64,000 nucleotides of DNA from Pseudomonadota bacterium (GCA_018816735.1 JAHIVH010000016.1:1-64000), one strand, 5' to 3'. Shown: positions 26,461-35,178, counted from the first letter of the stretch. Notes: a model not told the origin generated them from the letters alone. Numbers and translations: made by a program.

Positions 26461-27477
26461 CTACCCGTTTTCCTGTGTAAACTGAATCAGTTTATCGAGT
26501 TTATCCATTGCCGACCCGGAGTCTATCGCATTTTCAGCAAGGGTTATCCCATCCTTGAAGTTCTTGGCTTTTCCGGCAGCGACCAGGGCTGCGGATGCGT
26601 TGATCAGGATGACATTTCTTTTGGGACCTTTTTCACCCTTCAAGACGGCTTTGGTGATCGCCACGTTTTTTTCAACCGCTCCTCCGAGAAGATCTGTTGC
26701 ATCTGCCCGTTCACCAAAATAATCTTCCGGATTCAGATCAAATGTGGTGATTTTGCCCTCGTTCAGTTCCGAAATCCTTGTGGGTGCGCAGATGGAAATT
26801 TCATCAAGACCGTCATGGCCATGCACGACAAATGCGCGCCTGGCTCCCAGAAGGTTCAGTGCCTGGGTGAACATTTCCGTCAGTTCAGGGGCATATACGC
26901 CTAAAAGCTGGCAGTTTGCAGCCGCAGGATTGGTCAACGGCCCCAGCATGTTAAAAATACTTCTGATGCCCACTTCCTTCCTGGCATTGATGGCATATTT
27001 CATGGCCCCGTGGTATTTGGGGGCAAAAAGAAAACCGATACCGATTTCTCCAATGGCTTCCTCCACAATTTCAGGCGGGGTATCAAGCTTGATGCCTAAG
27101 GCTTCCAGAACATCGGCACTGCCGCATTTGCTGGATACACTTCGGTTGCCATGTTTGGCCACCGTCACATCACAGCCTGCAACCACAAAGGCGGTCGTGG
27201 TTGAAATGTTGAATGTGTTTGCACCATCCCCTCCGGTTCCGCAGGTGTCTACCACAGTGCCCGAAGCGGTTTGAATACGGACGGCTTTTTTCCTCATGGC
27301 CTTGGCTGCACCCGCAAGCTCTTCAAAGGTTTCCCCTTTTGTGGCAAGGGCCGCCATCATTGCGCCGATCTGCGCATCGGTCGTGTTTCCTGAAAAGATG
27401 TCGTTAATCATGGCGGCCATCTCCTGTTCAGTGAGATTGATGCCTTTAATAATTTTGTTCAGATTTTCACGGAACAT
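26461..27477 (-). CDS. trpD: Anthranilate phosphoribosyltransferase
   Basis: A 338-residue enzyme that transfers phosphoribose from PRPP to anthranilate. The PRPP-binding motif CGTGGDGANTFNIST and KHGNRSVSSKCGSADVLEAL are present, as is LFAPKYHGAMKYAINARKE. The start at 27477 is preferred because AAGGA lies nine bases upstream; the TTG at 27483 is too close. It is not fused to trpG. A 14-bp palindrome lies in the gap to trpG. Confidence 0.95.
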   Translation of the reverse strand: MFRENLNKIIKGINLTEQEMAAMINDIFSGNTTDAQIGAMMAALATKGETFEELAGAAKAMRKKAVRIQTASGTVVDTCGTGGDGANTFNISTTTAFVVAGCDVTVAKHGNRSVSSKCGSADVLEALGIKLDTPPEIVEEAIGEIGIGFLFAPKYHGAMKYAINARKEVGIRSIFNMLGPLTNPAAANCQLLGVYAPELTEMFTQALNLLGARRAFVVHGHDGLDEISICAPTRISELNEGKITTFDLNPEDYFGERADATDLLGGAVEKNVAITKAVLKGEKGPKRNVILINASAALVAAGKAKNFKDGITLAENAIDSGSAMDKLDKLIQFTQENG

Positions 27478-27520
27478 GATCAATTTTCCTTATTCATAAA
27501 CAGTTAGTAAGTCATTTTAA

Positions 27521-27534
27521 GAATGCATGCATTC
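27521..27534. repeat. 14-bp perfect palindrome between trpG and trpD
   Basis: GAATGCATGCATTC is its own reverse complement and lies in the 60-base space between trpG and trpD. It could be an RNA hairpin tuning relative expression, an operator, or chance. There is no U-tract. Confidence 0.4.
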
Positions 27535-27537
27535 GTT

Positions 27538-28113
27538 CTAAATCGCCCCTGCCGTATTTAAAAAATTTCTCAACAGTCTTTTACCCACCGGTGTCATGAT
27601 CGATTCAGGATGGAACTGAATACCTTCTATTTCAAAGGTTTTATGACGAAGGCCCATGATTTCGCCATCTTCTGTTTCTGACGTGATTTCAAGACAGTCC
27701 GGAAAACCTTCCCGTGAGACGGCAAGGGAATGATACCGCATGGCCTGAAACGGCTTTGTAATTCCTTTATAGAGGTGCCGGCCGTTTGCATGGACCATGG
27801 ATGTTTTCCCATGCATCAGTTTTTTTGCCGGAACCACTTGGCCGCCAAATGCCTGCGCAATGCTCTGGTGTCCCAGGCAGACACCCAGGATCGGTTTTAC
27901 GCCTGAGAATTGACGGATCACGTCAAGGGTCAATCCTGCATCTTCTGGCCGGCCCGGTCCCGGAGAAATGACGAGCCCCTTTGGGTCCATTTCCTTCATC
28001 TCATCCATCGTAAACTGATCGTTTCTGAACACCTTAACGGTTGCCCCCAGCATTTCCATATACTGGAAAAGATTATAAGTAAAAGAATCATAATTGTCTA
28101 TCATTACAATCAT
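27538..28113 (-). CDS. trpG: Anthranilate synthase component II (glutamine amidotransferase)
   Basis: A 191-residue class I amidotransferase that supplies ammonia from glutamine to TrpE. The catalytic Cys is in ILGVCLGHQSIAQAFGG and the His-Glu pair in GIQFHPESIMTP. It begins two bases after the trpE stop with GGAGG inside the end of trpE, typical of coupled translation. It could also serve PabB, but its place in the operon makes tryptophan synthesis the main role. Confidence 0.95.
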   Translation of the reverse strand: MIVMIDNYDSFTYNLFQYMEMLGATVKVFRNDQFTMDEMKEMDPKGLVISPGPGRPEDAGLTLDVIRQFSGVKPILGVCLGHQSIAQAFGGQVVPAKKLMHGKTSMVHANGRHLYKGITKPFQAMRYHSLAVSREGFPDCLEITSETEDGEIMGLRHKTFEIEGIQFHPESIMTPVGKRLLRNFLNTAGAI

Positions 28114-28115
28114 GG

Positions 28116-29612
28116 CTATTCCTCCAGATTTATAGTTTTACGCTTTAACAGATGCAAGGCTTTTTCAATGGCTTTTGCCTTGTTTACGGTTTCAATCCGT
28201 TCTTTTTCAGGATCAGAGTCTGCGACAATTCCCGCACCCGCCCGTACGGTCAGTTTCCCCTTTTCCACGATAGCCGTTCTGATGGTAATGGCCAGATCCA
28301 TGTTCCCGCTGAAAGACACATACCCCACAGCCCCGCCATAAGGCCCTCTGGGTTCATTTTCCAGTTCGGCGATGATTTCCATGGCCCTTACCTTGGGTGC
28401 ACCGGACAGGGTTCCTGCAGGGAAGGTGGCCCGGATCAGATCCCAGGCATCCTTATCCGGTTTGATGTCACAATTGATGTTTGAAACCAGATGCATGACA
28501 TGGGAATATCTTTCAACGATCATGAGATCGGTTACCTGAACCGTACCGGTTTCTGCGATTCTTCCCAGATCGTTTCTTCCCAGGTCTACAAGCATCAGAT
28601 GTTCGGCTTTTTCCTTTTCATCGGATAAAAGTTCATCCGCCAGTTCGCGGTCTTCCTTCTCCGATTTTCCCCTGGCGCGCGTCCCTGCAATCGGGCGCAG
28701 GGTGGCGATATCGTTTTCAAGCCGAACCATGACCTCAGGAGACGACCCCACAAGTGCTGTGTCTCCATAATCCATGAAAAACAGATAGGGTGACGGATTG
28801 ATATAGCGCTTTGCCCTGTAAAGTTCGATAAGGTCAGTGGGTGCGTCGCAGACAAATGGCTGTGAGATGACAGACTGAATGATATCTCCTGCAAGAATAT
28901 ATTCTTTTGTCCGGATGACTTTTTGCCGGTAGTCCTCATCGTCATATACCGCCAGGGGGGACAGATGAAAGTCTAATGTCCTCTCGTCCCGGGGAGAAAC
29001 AGCCATCTCCATTCGTTTCAGCATGCCTTTAATCCGGTGGGACGCGTCATTGTATCTCTTGCCTGGATCGTCTCCGTCTTCGGAAAAAGTCACCACCACA
29101 CAAAGGAGCGTGTTTCTGACATTATCAAAAATGATCAGTTCATCCGGTATGATGAAATGGGCGATAGGGTTTCCTTCCGGAAGACGGTTCGGGATTTTTT
29201 CAAAAAATGACACCATTTCATAGGTCATGTAGCCCACCAGCCCTCCCCAGAATCTGGGGAGTTCATTGATTTGTGCGGGTTTAAAACGATTCATGAAGGT
29301 TCTCAGAACAGCCAGTGGATCTCCGTTGTGAGGTATTTTTTCACATGATCCGTTCATTTTTATTTCCACATCATTTGAAAAAATGCGGATGTGCGTCCGT
29401 GCAGACGTCCCTATAAAACTGTATCTTCCCCATCGTTCACCACCCTCAACGCTTTCGAAGAGAAAAACCGGGCTTTCCCGGTCATGAAATTTTTTAAGAA
29501 GTGACACAGGCGTTTCCGTATCTGCAAGTATCTCCGCACATACAGGAATGACGTTATGCCTTTCGGCCAGTTCTATGAACTGGTTTATTTCCGGGAAATG
29601 ATTAAGCAGCAT
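28116..29612 (-). CDS. trpE: Anthranilate synthase component I
   Basis: A 498-residue chorismate-utilising enzyme that makes anthranilate with TrpG. The feedback site region is VFLFESVEGGERWGRYSF, and the catalytic C-terminal part has PIAGTRARGKSEKEDRELA, DLGRNDLGRIAETGTVQV, FPAGTLSGAPKVRAMEII and GPYGGAVGYVSFSG. First structural gene of the operon. AAGGAG precedes the ATG, and an attenuator region lies directly upstream. Confidence 0.97.
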   Translation of the reverse strand: MLLNHFPEINQFIELAERHNVIPVCAEILADTETPVSLLKKFHDRESPVFLFESVEGGERWGRYSFIGTSARTHIRIFSNDVEIKMNGSCEKIPHNGDPLAVLRTFMNRFKPAQINELPRFWGGLVGYMTYEMVSFFEKIPNRLPEGNPIAHFIIPDELIIFDNVRNTLLCVVVTFSEDGDDPGKRYNDASHRIKGMLKRMEMAVSPRDERTLDFHLSPLAVYDDEDYRQKVIRTKEYILAGDIIQSVISQPFVCDAPTDLIELYRAKRYINPSPYLFFMDYGDTALVGSSPEVMVRLENDIATLRPIAGTRARGKSEKEDRELADELLSDEKEKAEHLMLVDLGRNDLGRIAETGTVQVTDLMIVERYSHVMHLVSNINCDIKPDKDAWDLIRATFPAGTLSGAPKVRAMEIIAELENEPRGPYGGAVGYVSFSGNMDLAITIRTAIVEKGKLTVRAGAGIVADSDPEKERIETVNKAKAIEKALHLLKRKTINLEE

Positions 29613-29661
29613 AATGACTCCTTGTTAATGATTATTTTTTCCTCGATTCGAATCTCCAAAA

Positions 29662-29693
29662 AAAAAGGATCGCTTTTTTTAACGATCCTTTTT
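29662..29693 (-). terminator. Second intrinsic terminator in the trp leader
   Basis: On the minus-strand transcript AAAAAGGATCG and CGATCCTTTTT form an 11-bp stem around a 10-base A-rich loop, followed directly by more U residues. It lies between the attenuator hairpin and trpE. It meets the usual criteria for an intrinsic terminator and is not part of the classical 1-2-3-4 attenuator set. Confidence 0.72.
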
Positions 29694-29703
29694 CTAAAAT
29701 AAA

Positions 29704-29736
29704 AAAGACCGTGAGCTTGAGGCGCCCACGGTCTTT
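29704..29736 (-). terminator. trp attenuator terminator (segments 3-4), with antiterminator partner at 29776-29790
   Basis: The transcript forms AAAGACCGTG/CACGGTCTTT, a perfect 10-bp stem with a 13-base loop, followed by UUUUUUAUUUU. Its 5' half (29730-29718, CGTGGGCGCCTCA) can instead pair with the leader segment at 29790-29776 (TGAGGC-TGCT-CCACG): TGAGGC pairs with GCCTCA and CCACG with CGTGG. That is the antiterminator. The same leader segment (CCAC) can pair with the Trp-codon region (GTGG), giving the classical choice of alternative hairpins. Confidence 0.85.
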
Positions 29737-29758
29737 GTTTTTTGTTTTTCCGGCTTTT

Positions 29759-29866
29759 TTATGCTGGAGAAAAAACGTGGAGCAGCCTCATATTAATGCG
29801 CCACCACCAGCAGCAATTCAGTACAACGTTGTTTGGGGTTTTAAAGCCGTTTATGTTCATCATCAT
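29759..29866 (-). CDS. trpL: trp operon leader peptide with three consecutive Trp codons
   Basis: A 35-residue leader begins with three ATG codons (first at 29866) behind AAGGAT and runs MMMNINGFKTPNNVVLNCC, then WWW (29809-29801), then RINMRLLHVFSPA and TAA. Three Trp codons in a row followed by competing hairpins are the hallmark of ribosome-mediated attenuation. When charged tRNA-Trp is scarce, the ribosome stalls at WWW and leaves segment 2 free to form the antiterminator. The peptide itself has no other expected role. It is too short to be found by size-filtered gene calling. Confidence 0.9.
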   Translation of the reverse strand: MMMNINGFKTPNNVVLNCCWWWRINMRLLHVFSPA

Positions 29867-29884
29867 ATCCTTAATTTTTCGAAA

Positions 29885-29913
29885 ACTAAACGTTATTTAG
29901 CCATGTTTGTCAA
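29885..29913 (-). promoter_or_regulatory. Promoter of the trp operon
   Basis: The minus strand has a consensus -35 TTGACA (29913-29908), a 17-base spacer and a -10-like TTTAGT (29890-29885), about 20 bases before the leader ribosome site. The spacer and -10 contain the inverted repeat CTAAA-TAACG-TTTAG, which could be a repressor site; no TrpR gene is in the window. Confidence 0.68.
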
Positions 29914-29949
29914 GTTATTTTTGATAGCATCGTAAAAAGGGACACACCT

Positions 29950-30585
29950 TTATAAATTGCTTATTTCTGCCTGAGTAAGGGGAATACCTTTTTGAAAAAT
30001 AGCAGACAGTAGCCTGGCAAGTCTCCGGATATGATTTTTGATATCTTCCTTTTCTCTTCCCGGATAATTCCTGAATGACATAAGCAGACCTGTTATAGAC
30101 GAAAGAAACACATGGGAGAAAAGCCTTAAGTGGCTGGTTGCTCCTGTTTCCCTGATCACCTGGTCTATTCTGTCTATAAAAGCGCGTTGAAGTGCGTTGA
30201 ATTTTTGCAGGAGTTCCGGATTCATTTTACCCTTGATCATCAAAAAGCTCATCATCTGGAAGGTTGGCTCGCTTTCAATCAGGTGGTCGGCGATGGCCAG
30301 AGAAAAATCTTCAATAGACATGGGTTTGCCTTTCATTTTTTTCTCAAGCCAGAATTGAAATACACTCATATCTTTAATAAAGGCCTCTACAAACAGATCT
30401 TCTCTGCTTGTAAAGTAACGGTAAATGGATGCTGCAGACACACCAACTTCAGCAGCAATATCACGCATGCCTATTTCATCAAAAGGCATTTTTTCAAGAA
30501 GATTCAATGTCGCATAAATAAACAGTTCTCTTCTCGCCTCTCTTTCTTCATCCTTGAGTTTCATGAATTTTGATTTTTCAGGCAT
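29950..30585 (-). CDS. TetR-family transcriptional regulator
   Basis: A 211-residue repressor. The N-terminal DNA-binding domain reads LNLLEKMPFDEIGMRDIAAE, then VGVSAASIYRYFTSREDLFV, a canonical TetR helix-turn-helix. The rest is helical and ligand-binding, with no recognisable specificity. AAGGAG precedes the ATG. It lies upstream of the trp promoter in the same direction and ends about 37 bases before it. Its target is not clear; the palindrome at 32935 is one candidate. Confidence 0.88.
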   Translation of the reverse strand: MPEKSKFMKLKDEEREARRELFIYATLNLLEKMPFDEIGMRDIAAEVGVSAASIYRYFTSREDLFVEAFIKDMSVFQFWLEKKMKGKPMSIEDFSLAIADHLIESEPTFQMMSFLMIKGKMNPELLQKFNALQRAFIDRIDQVIRETGATSHLRLFSHVFLSSITGLLMSFRNYPGREKEDIKNHIRRLARLLSAIFQKGIPLTQAEISNL

Positions 30586-30974
30586 TTTAAAATCTCCTTA
30601 ATTCCGGTTGTGGCTGTTCAAGTGGAATTTGTTTTCAATGAAACGGTTTACCAGATCGAAAGCGTTGGTCTCAGGACTGATGGAATGTTAAAAAAAACCG
30701 GTCTGGTTATCCAGAAGACGACCTGATTTAACATCTGAAACAGTAATGTCAGAACAATACCAAAGTTTAGTCATGGTTTCAAGGGAATAGTCACACAGGT
30801 ATTAATTACGCGGTTTGATGTGGTTTCGTTTGACACCAATTTGTTTTTGATTTATGCAATTCAGAAGCGAATTTCAAGTCATCTTCATTATGCTTTAAAA
30901 AAACGGTCAATTTTATCATGGCCATATTCATACAAAACACCTAACCTGGAATCCAATGGAAGGAGGGATTGAAA
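30586..30974. other. Divergent intergenic region between tetR and parA-like gene
   Basis: About 390 bases between two divergently transcribed genes. No gene is recognised. A 30-codon minus-strand tail (ISPETNAFDLVNRF onward, 30679-30599) ends just before the TetR ribosome site and may be a coding remnant, but it lacks a start. Promoters for both flanking genes must lie here; none is convincing by eye. GGAGGG precedes the ParA start. Confidence 0.4.
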
Positions 30975-31799
30975 ATGCGTCGAGTGATTTTTAATCAAAA
31001 AGGCGGCGTCGGAAAATCCACGATTACATGTAATCTGGCAGCGATAAGTGCGGCTGAAGGGAAAAAAACGCTTGTAATCGATCTGGACCCGCAAGGCAAT
31101 TCGACCCAGTATATATCTGGTGCCGAAGCCATTGATCTGACACCGACGGTGTATAATTTTTTTCAGGATCTTTTGACATTCAGCTTCTATCCGACATCCA
31201 TTGAGGACTGTATTCACCAGACACCTTTTCCCAATCTGGCCATCCTGCCTGCCAATCCGCTTTTAAATGACATTCAGTCAAAGCTCGAGTCCCGGTATAA
31301 AATGTATAAATTAAGGGACGCACTCGATAATCTTCAGGGATATGAAGACGTCTACATCGATACCCCACCTGCGTTGAATTTTTACACGCGCTCCGCACTG
31401 ATCGCATCAAGTTCATGCCTGATCCCTTTTGATTGTGATGATTTTTCAAGAAAAGCGCTTTATACGCTGATTGAAAACGTTTACGAAATTCAAAATGATC
31501 ACAACCCGGTTCTGGAAATAGAAGGCATTATCGTCAATAATTTTCAACCCAGGGCAAATCTTCCCCGGCAAATTGTGACGGAGCTGATTGATGAAGGCTT
31601 ACCCGTGATAGATGCATTTTTATCTACTTCCGTGAAGATCAGAGAGTCACATGAACAGAAAAAACCGATGATTGTTATGGCACCAAAGCATAAACTGACA
31701 CTTGAATATCAGGAATTATACAGAAAACTTAATAGTACGGGAAAAAATAAAGAACGGAAACAGGGGTTTGACATAGAAGAATTGTTCCTGAATGATTGA
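30975..31799 (+). CDS. Orphan ParA/Soj-family ATPase
   Basis: A 274-residue deviant Walker-A ATPase: FNQKGGVGKSTITCNLAA, Walker B-like LVIDLDPQGNSTQY, and DVYIDTPPALNFYTRSAL. These proteins position DNA or protein cargo by ATP-driven cycling on the nucleoid or membrane. No ParB, parS repeat or plasmid gene is nearby, so a chromosomal positioning role is more likely than plasmid partition. The ATG at 30975 follows AGGAGGG. An HD-domain gene follows after 84 bases. Confidence 0.85.
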   Translation: MRRVIFNQKGGVGKSTITCNLAAISAAEGKKTLVIDLDPQGNSTQYISGAEAIDLTPTVYNFFQDLLTFSFYPTSIEDCIHQTPFPNLAILPANPLLNDIQSKLESRYKMYKLRDALDNLQGYEDVYIDTPPALNFYTRSALIASSSCLIPFDCDDFSRKALYTLIENVYEIQNDHNPVLEIEGIIVNNFQPRANLPRQIVTELIDEGLPVIDAFLSTSVKIRESHEQKKPMIVMAPKHKLTLEYQELYRKLNSTGKNKERKQGFDIEELFLND

Positions 31800-31883
31800 C
31801 CTGAATGAATCGGAATTGACTTTTGCTAATGATATTTGTGAAGGGATCTGAACACAAGCAGACCTATGAGGAGAACTGAACAG

Positions 31884-32792
31884 ATGAGCGAGACCTTGCT
31901 GTCGGACCTGATGAAGACGGATTCTCTCCCTTCGGTTATCAAGGAAGTCAGACACATTCTTGATGCCATATTGCCTGGTATCGATTTCTCAATGGTTATT
32001 GCTGCATTTAATATGACGGTTGATCTTTATGAAGGGCGATTTCCCGGATATCAGGCGTGTAATACCGATTATCACGACTTGAGACACACCACAGATACGA
32101 TTATTGCCATGGTGCGTTTGATCCATGGCGCCTCTATAAAGGGGCAACGGTTTACCGACCGGCAGATCATGCTGGGAATGATCACCGCCCTGTTTCATGA
32201 TGCAGGTTATATTTTAGAGGAATTCGATAATGAAGGCACAGGGGCGAAATATACGGCATTTCATGTGGACAGAAGCATGGCGTTTCTGGGACGGTTTGGG
32301 GAGGACCTGGGGCTTGATCACAGTGAAATCGTAGATGGCCAGCAGATCATTCTCTGTACGGACCTTGAGGCCAAAATACCGGAAATCCGGTTTTCGTCAA
32401 AAGAAATTGAGCTTCTTGGAAAGATGCTCGGTGTGGCTGATCTTTTTGCACAAATGGCTGACAGAACTTATCTTGAAAAACTGAAATTCCTTTATTCGGA
32501 ATTCAAGGAAGGACAGATAGGGGATTATACAAGCGAGATTGATCTTTTAAAGAAAACAGTCGGTTTTTATGATTTTATTGAAACGCGGGTAAAGACAATT
32601 CTGTCAGGGACGGATAAATATATGAAGCCCCATTTTGCTCAAAGATGGGGGATTAGTGAGGATCTTTATCATAAGTCCATTTCCAATCAGAAAGCATACC
32701 TAAAAAAAATACTCGCCAATCCGGACTCGATTGACCCACGGAAATTTTTGAAACGACAAAAAATACAATCCAAATCAGAAAGACAGTGTTAA
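31884..32792 (+). CDS. HD/PDEase-superfamily metal-dependent phosphohydrolase
   Basis: A 302-residue protein whose metal-binding motifs resemble cyclic-nucleotide phosphodiesterases: TDYHDLRHTTDTIIAMVRLI, then ITALFHDAGYILEEFDNEG with the HD pair, then GLDHSEIVDGQ. The second half is helical. It could hydrolyse a cyclic nucleotide or another phosphoester; the substrate is not predictable. The start at 31884 is preferred with GAGGAG upstream. It may be cotranscribed with the ParA-like gene. The stop codon lies in an inverted repeat (32786-32805). Confidence 0.72.
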   Translation: MSETLLSDLMKTDSLPSVIKEVRHILDAILPGIDFSMVIAAFNMTVDLYEGRFPGYQACNTDYHDLRHTTDTIIAMVRLIHGASIKGQRFTDRQIMLGMITALFHDAGYILEEFDNEGTGAKYTAFHVDRSMAFLGRFGEDLGLDHSEIVDGQQIILCTDLEAKIPEIRFSSKEIELLGKMLGVADLFAQMADRTYLEKLKFLYSEFKEGQIGDYTSEIDLLKKTVGFYDFIETRVKTILSGTDKYMKPHFAQRWGISEDLYHKSISNQKAYLKKILANPDSIDPRKFLKRQKIQSKSERQC

Positions 32793-32805
32793 CGACCGTT
32801 AACAC
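32786..32805 (+). repeat. Inverted repeat at the end of the HD-domain gene
   Basis: GTGTTAACG and CGTTAACAC, nine-base arms two bases apart, overlap the stop codon. No U-run follows, so it is a weak terminator at best. Confidence 0.4.
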
Positions 32806-32934
32806 CTCGCTATTATTTTCATGGTCCTGTTGATTTTTAAAATTTAATGGTATACGATCCTTTCACCTTTTTAAAAGGGACCGATAAGAAAAAAACATAC
32901 CTGAATAAAAACAGATCATTGCTGAGCTATATAT

Positions 32935-32952
32935 ATTAGACACGTGTCTAAT
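32935..32952. promoter_or_regulatory. 18-bp perfect palindrome just upstream of the bi-domain oxidoreductase
   Basis: ATTAGACACGTGTCTAAT (32935-32952) is fully self-complementary and ends eight bases before the start codon at 32961. The symmetry and CACGTG core suggest a binding site for a dimeric regulator. It would block either transcription initiation or early elongation. TetR-type regulators bind sites of this size, and one is encoded at 29950-30585, but the link is only positional. Confidence 0.6.
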
Positions 32953-32960
32953 GGAAAGCC

Positions 32961-35168
32961 ATGTTTATGAAACAAATTATGCAGAATTATAAAACCGGAG
33001 AATTGAAGATTGAGGATGTCCCTACGCCGTTAACAAGGCGGGGTGGTGCGAAGATCAGGACAAGGTACTCCTTGATCAGCGCGGGCACAGAACGGGCGAC
33101 GCTTGAAATATCCAGAAAAAATCTGCTTGGGAAAGCAAAGGCCAGGCCTGATCTTGTAAAAAAAGTCATGGATACCACACGAAAAATCGGGATTAAAAAC
33201 ACCTTTGATCTGGTCATGAACAAACTGAATGCCAGTGTCCCCTTGGGTTACAGCCTGTCAGGGGTGGTTCTGGAAATCGCTGATGATGTTTCCGGTATCA
33301 GAAAGGGTGACCGTGTGGCATGTGCAGGTGCAGGGTACGCCAATCATTCGGAGGAGGTTTTTGTCCCCAGAAATTTAATGGCCAAAATTCCTGATTCCGT
33401 TACAGATCAGGAGGCCGCCTTTACAACTGTGGGAAGCATTGCCCTTCACGGTGTGCGTCAGGCCGGGGTTCATATTGGCGACAATGTGGGGGTGATAGGT
33501 CTCGGGCTTGTGGGACAGATGACCGTATCCTTGCTTAAAGCCCATGGTTGCCGGGTATTGGGTATTGATTTAAATGAAAGGTCCGTCTCTCTTTCAAAAG
33601 AGATGGGTGCGGAAATGGCTGTTTTGCGAAATGATTCCCTGCTTGAAGAAAAGATGGAACGCTTTACAAACGGGATTGGACTGGACAGCATTATTATCAC
33701 TGCCGGAACAGATTCCAATGATCCCTTTATGCTTTCAAGCCAGGTCATGCGGGACAGGGGTGTTCTCGTTGTTGTCGGCGGTATCCGGATGGAAATCGTA
33801 AAATCCGTTTCAAGCCTGTTTTATTTGAAGGAAATCGATATCCGGTTCTCGCGGTCATACGGTCCGGGCAGGTACGATGCCCAGTATGAGGAAAAAGGTA
33901 ATGATTATCCGCCGGGTTATGTCCGATGGACGGAAAACAGAAATATGATCTGCTTTCTTGACCTGATTGAGACTGGCAAAATCGATATCAAACCGCTTGT
34001 CACCCATACGTTCCCTTTTTCCAATGCAATGGATGCTTACAAAATCATTGAAGGAGAGCAATCGGAATTTTATGTTGGCATCCTGTTATCCTATGAGGAA
34101 CGAAAAAAACATGAGCCTGCGAAAATTTTTGTAAATGAACATGAGGCGCTTAAAGGAACGCTTTCTATCGGCATGATCGGCGCCGGAAATTTTGCCCAGG
34201 CCAATATTCTGCCTTTTCTAAAGGGAAACCCGGATGTGAGACTGAATGGCATTTGCACGGCAAAGGGAATGACAGCAAAAAGCGTCGCGGAAAAATTCAG
34301 ATTCAAATACTGTGCGGGTGATCCATTGGAAATTCTTGATGATAAGGACAGCCAGCTTGTTTTTATCGCCACCCGTCATGATTCTCACGCAGAATACGTG
34401 GTAAGGGCGTTAAGAAAGGGCAAGCACGTATTTGTGGAAAAACCGTTATGTGTCTCACTGCCGCAGCTGGAAGAAATTATCAAAACGGTTGCCCACTTGA
34501 AAGACACGGGAAAGCTGTACGGACTGATGGTGGGCTACAACAGACGGTTTGCACCCTCAAGTTTGAAACTGAAATCGTTTTTTGGCGGATCAGATGCACC
34601 GGTAACGCTTATTTACAGAGTCAATGCCGGTTATATGCCACCGGATAACTGGTATCAGGACCCGGCTCAGGGTGGACGGTTTGTTGGTGAAGGGTGCCAC
34701 TTTGTGGATTTTGCCCAGTTCATTACAGGTTCTGTCCCGGTGTCGGTTCATGCGTTTGGTATCCCCGAAAAACAGAAGACGTCTTCTCTGGTGGACAATC
34801 TCACCGTATCCATACAGATGAAGAACGGTTCGCTGGTGGTCATTGTTTATAATGCCAGTGGCGCGCCCAATATGCCAAAGGAACGTGTAGAGGTTCTCGG
34901 TATGAACAGTTCAGCCGTACTTGATGATTTTAAGGCCCTTACGTTGTACAGAGGAGGAAAAAAAACAGTAAAACGATTCCCACAGGACAAAGGGTATCAT
35001 GGAGAAATAGCGTCTTATCTGTTGCATGTCAAAACCGGTAAGGGCCAACTGATATCATTTAACAGTCTTGTGGTGACATCCTTGACCACCTTTGCTGCCG
35101 TAGAAAGCATGAAGGAGAGAAAAAGAATTGATCTTGATACATTCTGCCCTGACATTAAACTGACCTGA
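32961..35168 (+). CDS. Bi-domain oxidoreductase (zinc-type alcohol dehydrogenase + Gfo/Idh/MocA)
   Basis: A 735-residue fusion. Residues 1-375 are an MDR alcohol dehydrogenase-like unit (SLISAGTERATLEISRKN, GVIGLGLVGQMTVSLLKAHG). Residues 395-735 are a Gfo/Idh/MocA sugar-dehydrogenase-like unit with the Rossmann motif SIGMIGAGNFAQANILPFL and the conserved GKHVFVEKPLC. This architecture is found in surface-polysaccharide gene sets, where it is thought to oxidise a nucleotide sugar; the reaction is not established. A GT4 glycosyltransferase follows after 10 bases, supporting a polysaccharide role. The palindrome overlapping its leader suggests specific control. Confidence 0.88.
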   Translation: MFMKQIMQNYKTGELKIEDVPTPLTRRGGAKIRTRYSLISAGTERATLEISRKNLLGKAKARPDLVKKVMDTTRKIGIKNTFDLVMNKLNASVPLGYSLSGVVLEIADDVSGIRKGDRVACAGAGYANHSEEVFVPRNLMAKIPDSVTDQEAAFTTVGSIALHGVRQAGVHIGDNVGVIGLGLVGQMTVSLLKAHGCRVLGIDLNERSVSLSKEMGAEMAVLRNDSLLEEKMERFTNGIGLDSIIITAGTDSNDPFMLSSQVMRDRGVLVVVGGIRMEIVKSVSSLFYLKEIDIRFSRSYGPGRYDAQYEEKGNDYPPGYVRWTENRNMICFLDLIETGKIDIKPLVTHTFPFSNAMDAYKIIEGEQSEFYVGILLSYEERKKHEPAKIFVNEHEALKGTLSIGMIGAGNFAQANILPFLKGNPDVRLNGICTAKGMTAKSVAEKFRFKYCAGDPLEILDDKDSQLVFIATRHDSHAEYVVRALRKGKHVFVEKPLCVSLPQLEEIIKTVAHLKDTGKLYGLMVGYNRRFAPSSLKLKSFFGGSDAPVTLIYRVNAGYMPPDNWYQDPAQGGRFVGEGCHFVDFAQFITGSVPVSVHAFGIPEKQKTSSLVDNLTVSIQMKNGSLVVIVYNASGAPNMPKERVEVLGMNSSAVLDDFKALTLYRGGKKTVKRFPQDKGYHGEIASYLLHVKTGKGQLISFNSLVVTSLTTFAAVESMKERKRIDLDTFCPDIKLT

Positions 35169-35178
35169 TGGATGATTC

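Noticed and set aside
29821..29935. Small plus-strand frame in the trp leader region
   Set aside because: It is antisense to the trp leader peptide, which has the ribosome site, Trp codons and alternative hairpins.
30975..31799. Plasmid partition locus
   Set aside because: Only a ParA-like gene is present; no ParB, parS-like repeats, replication gene or origin is seen.
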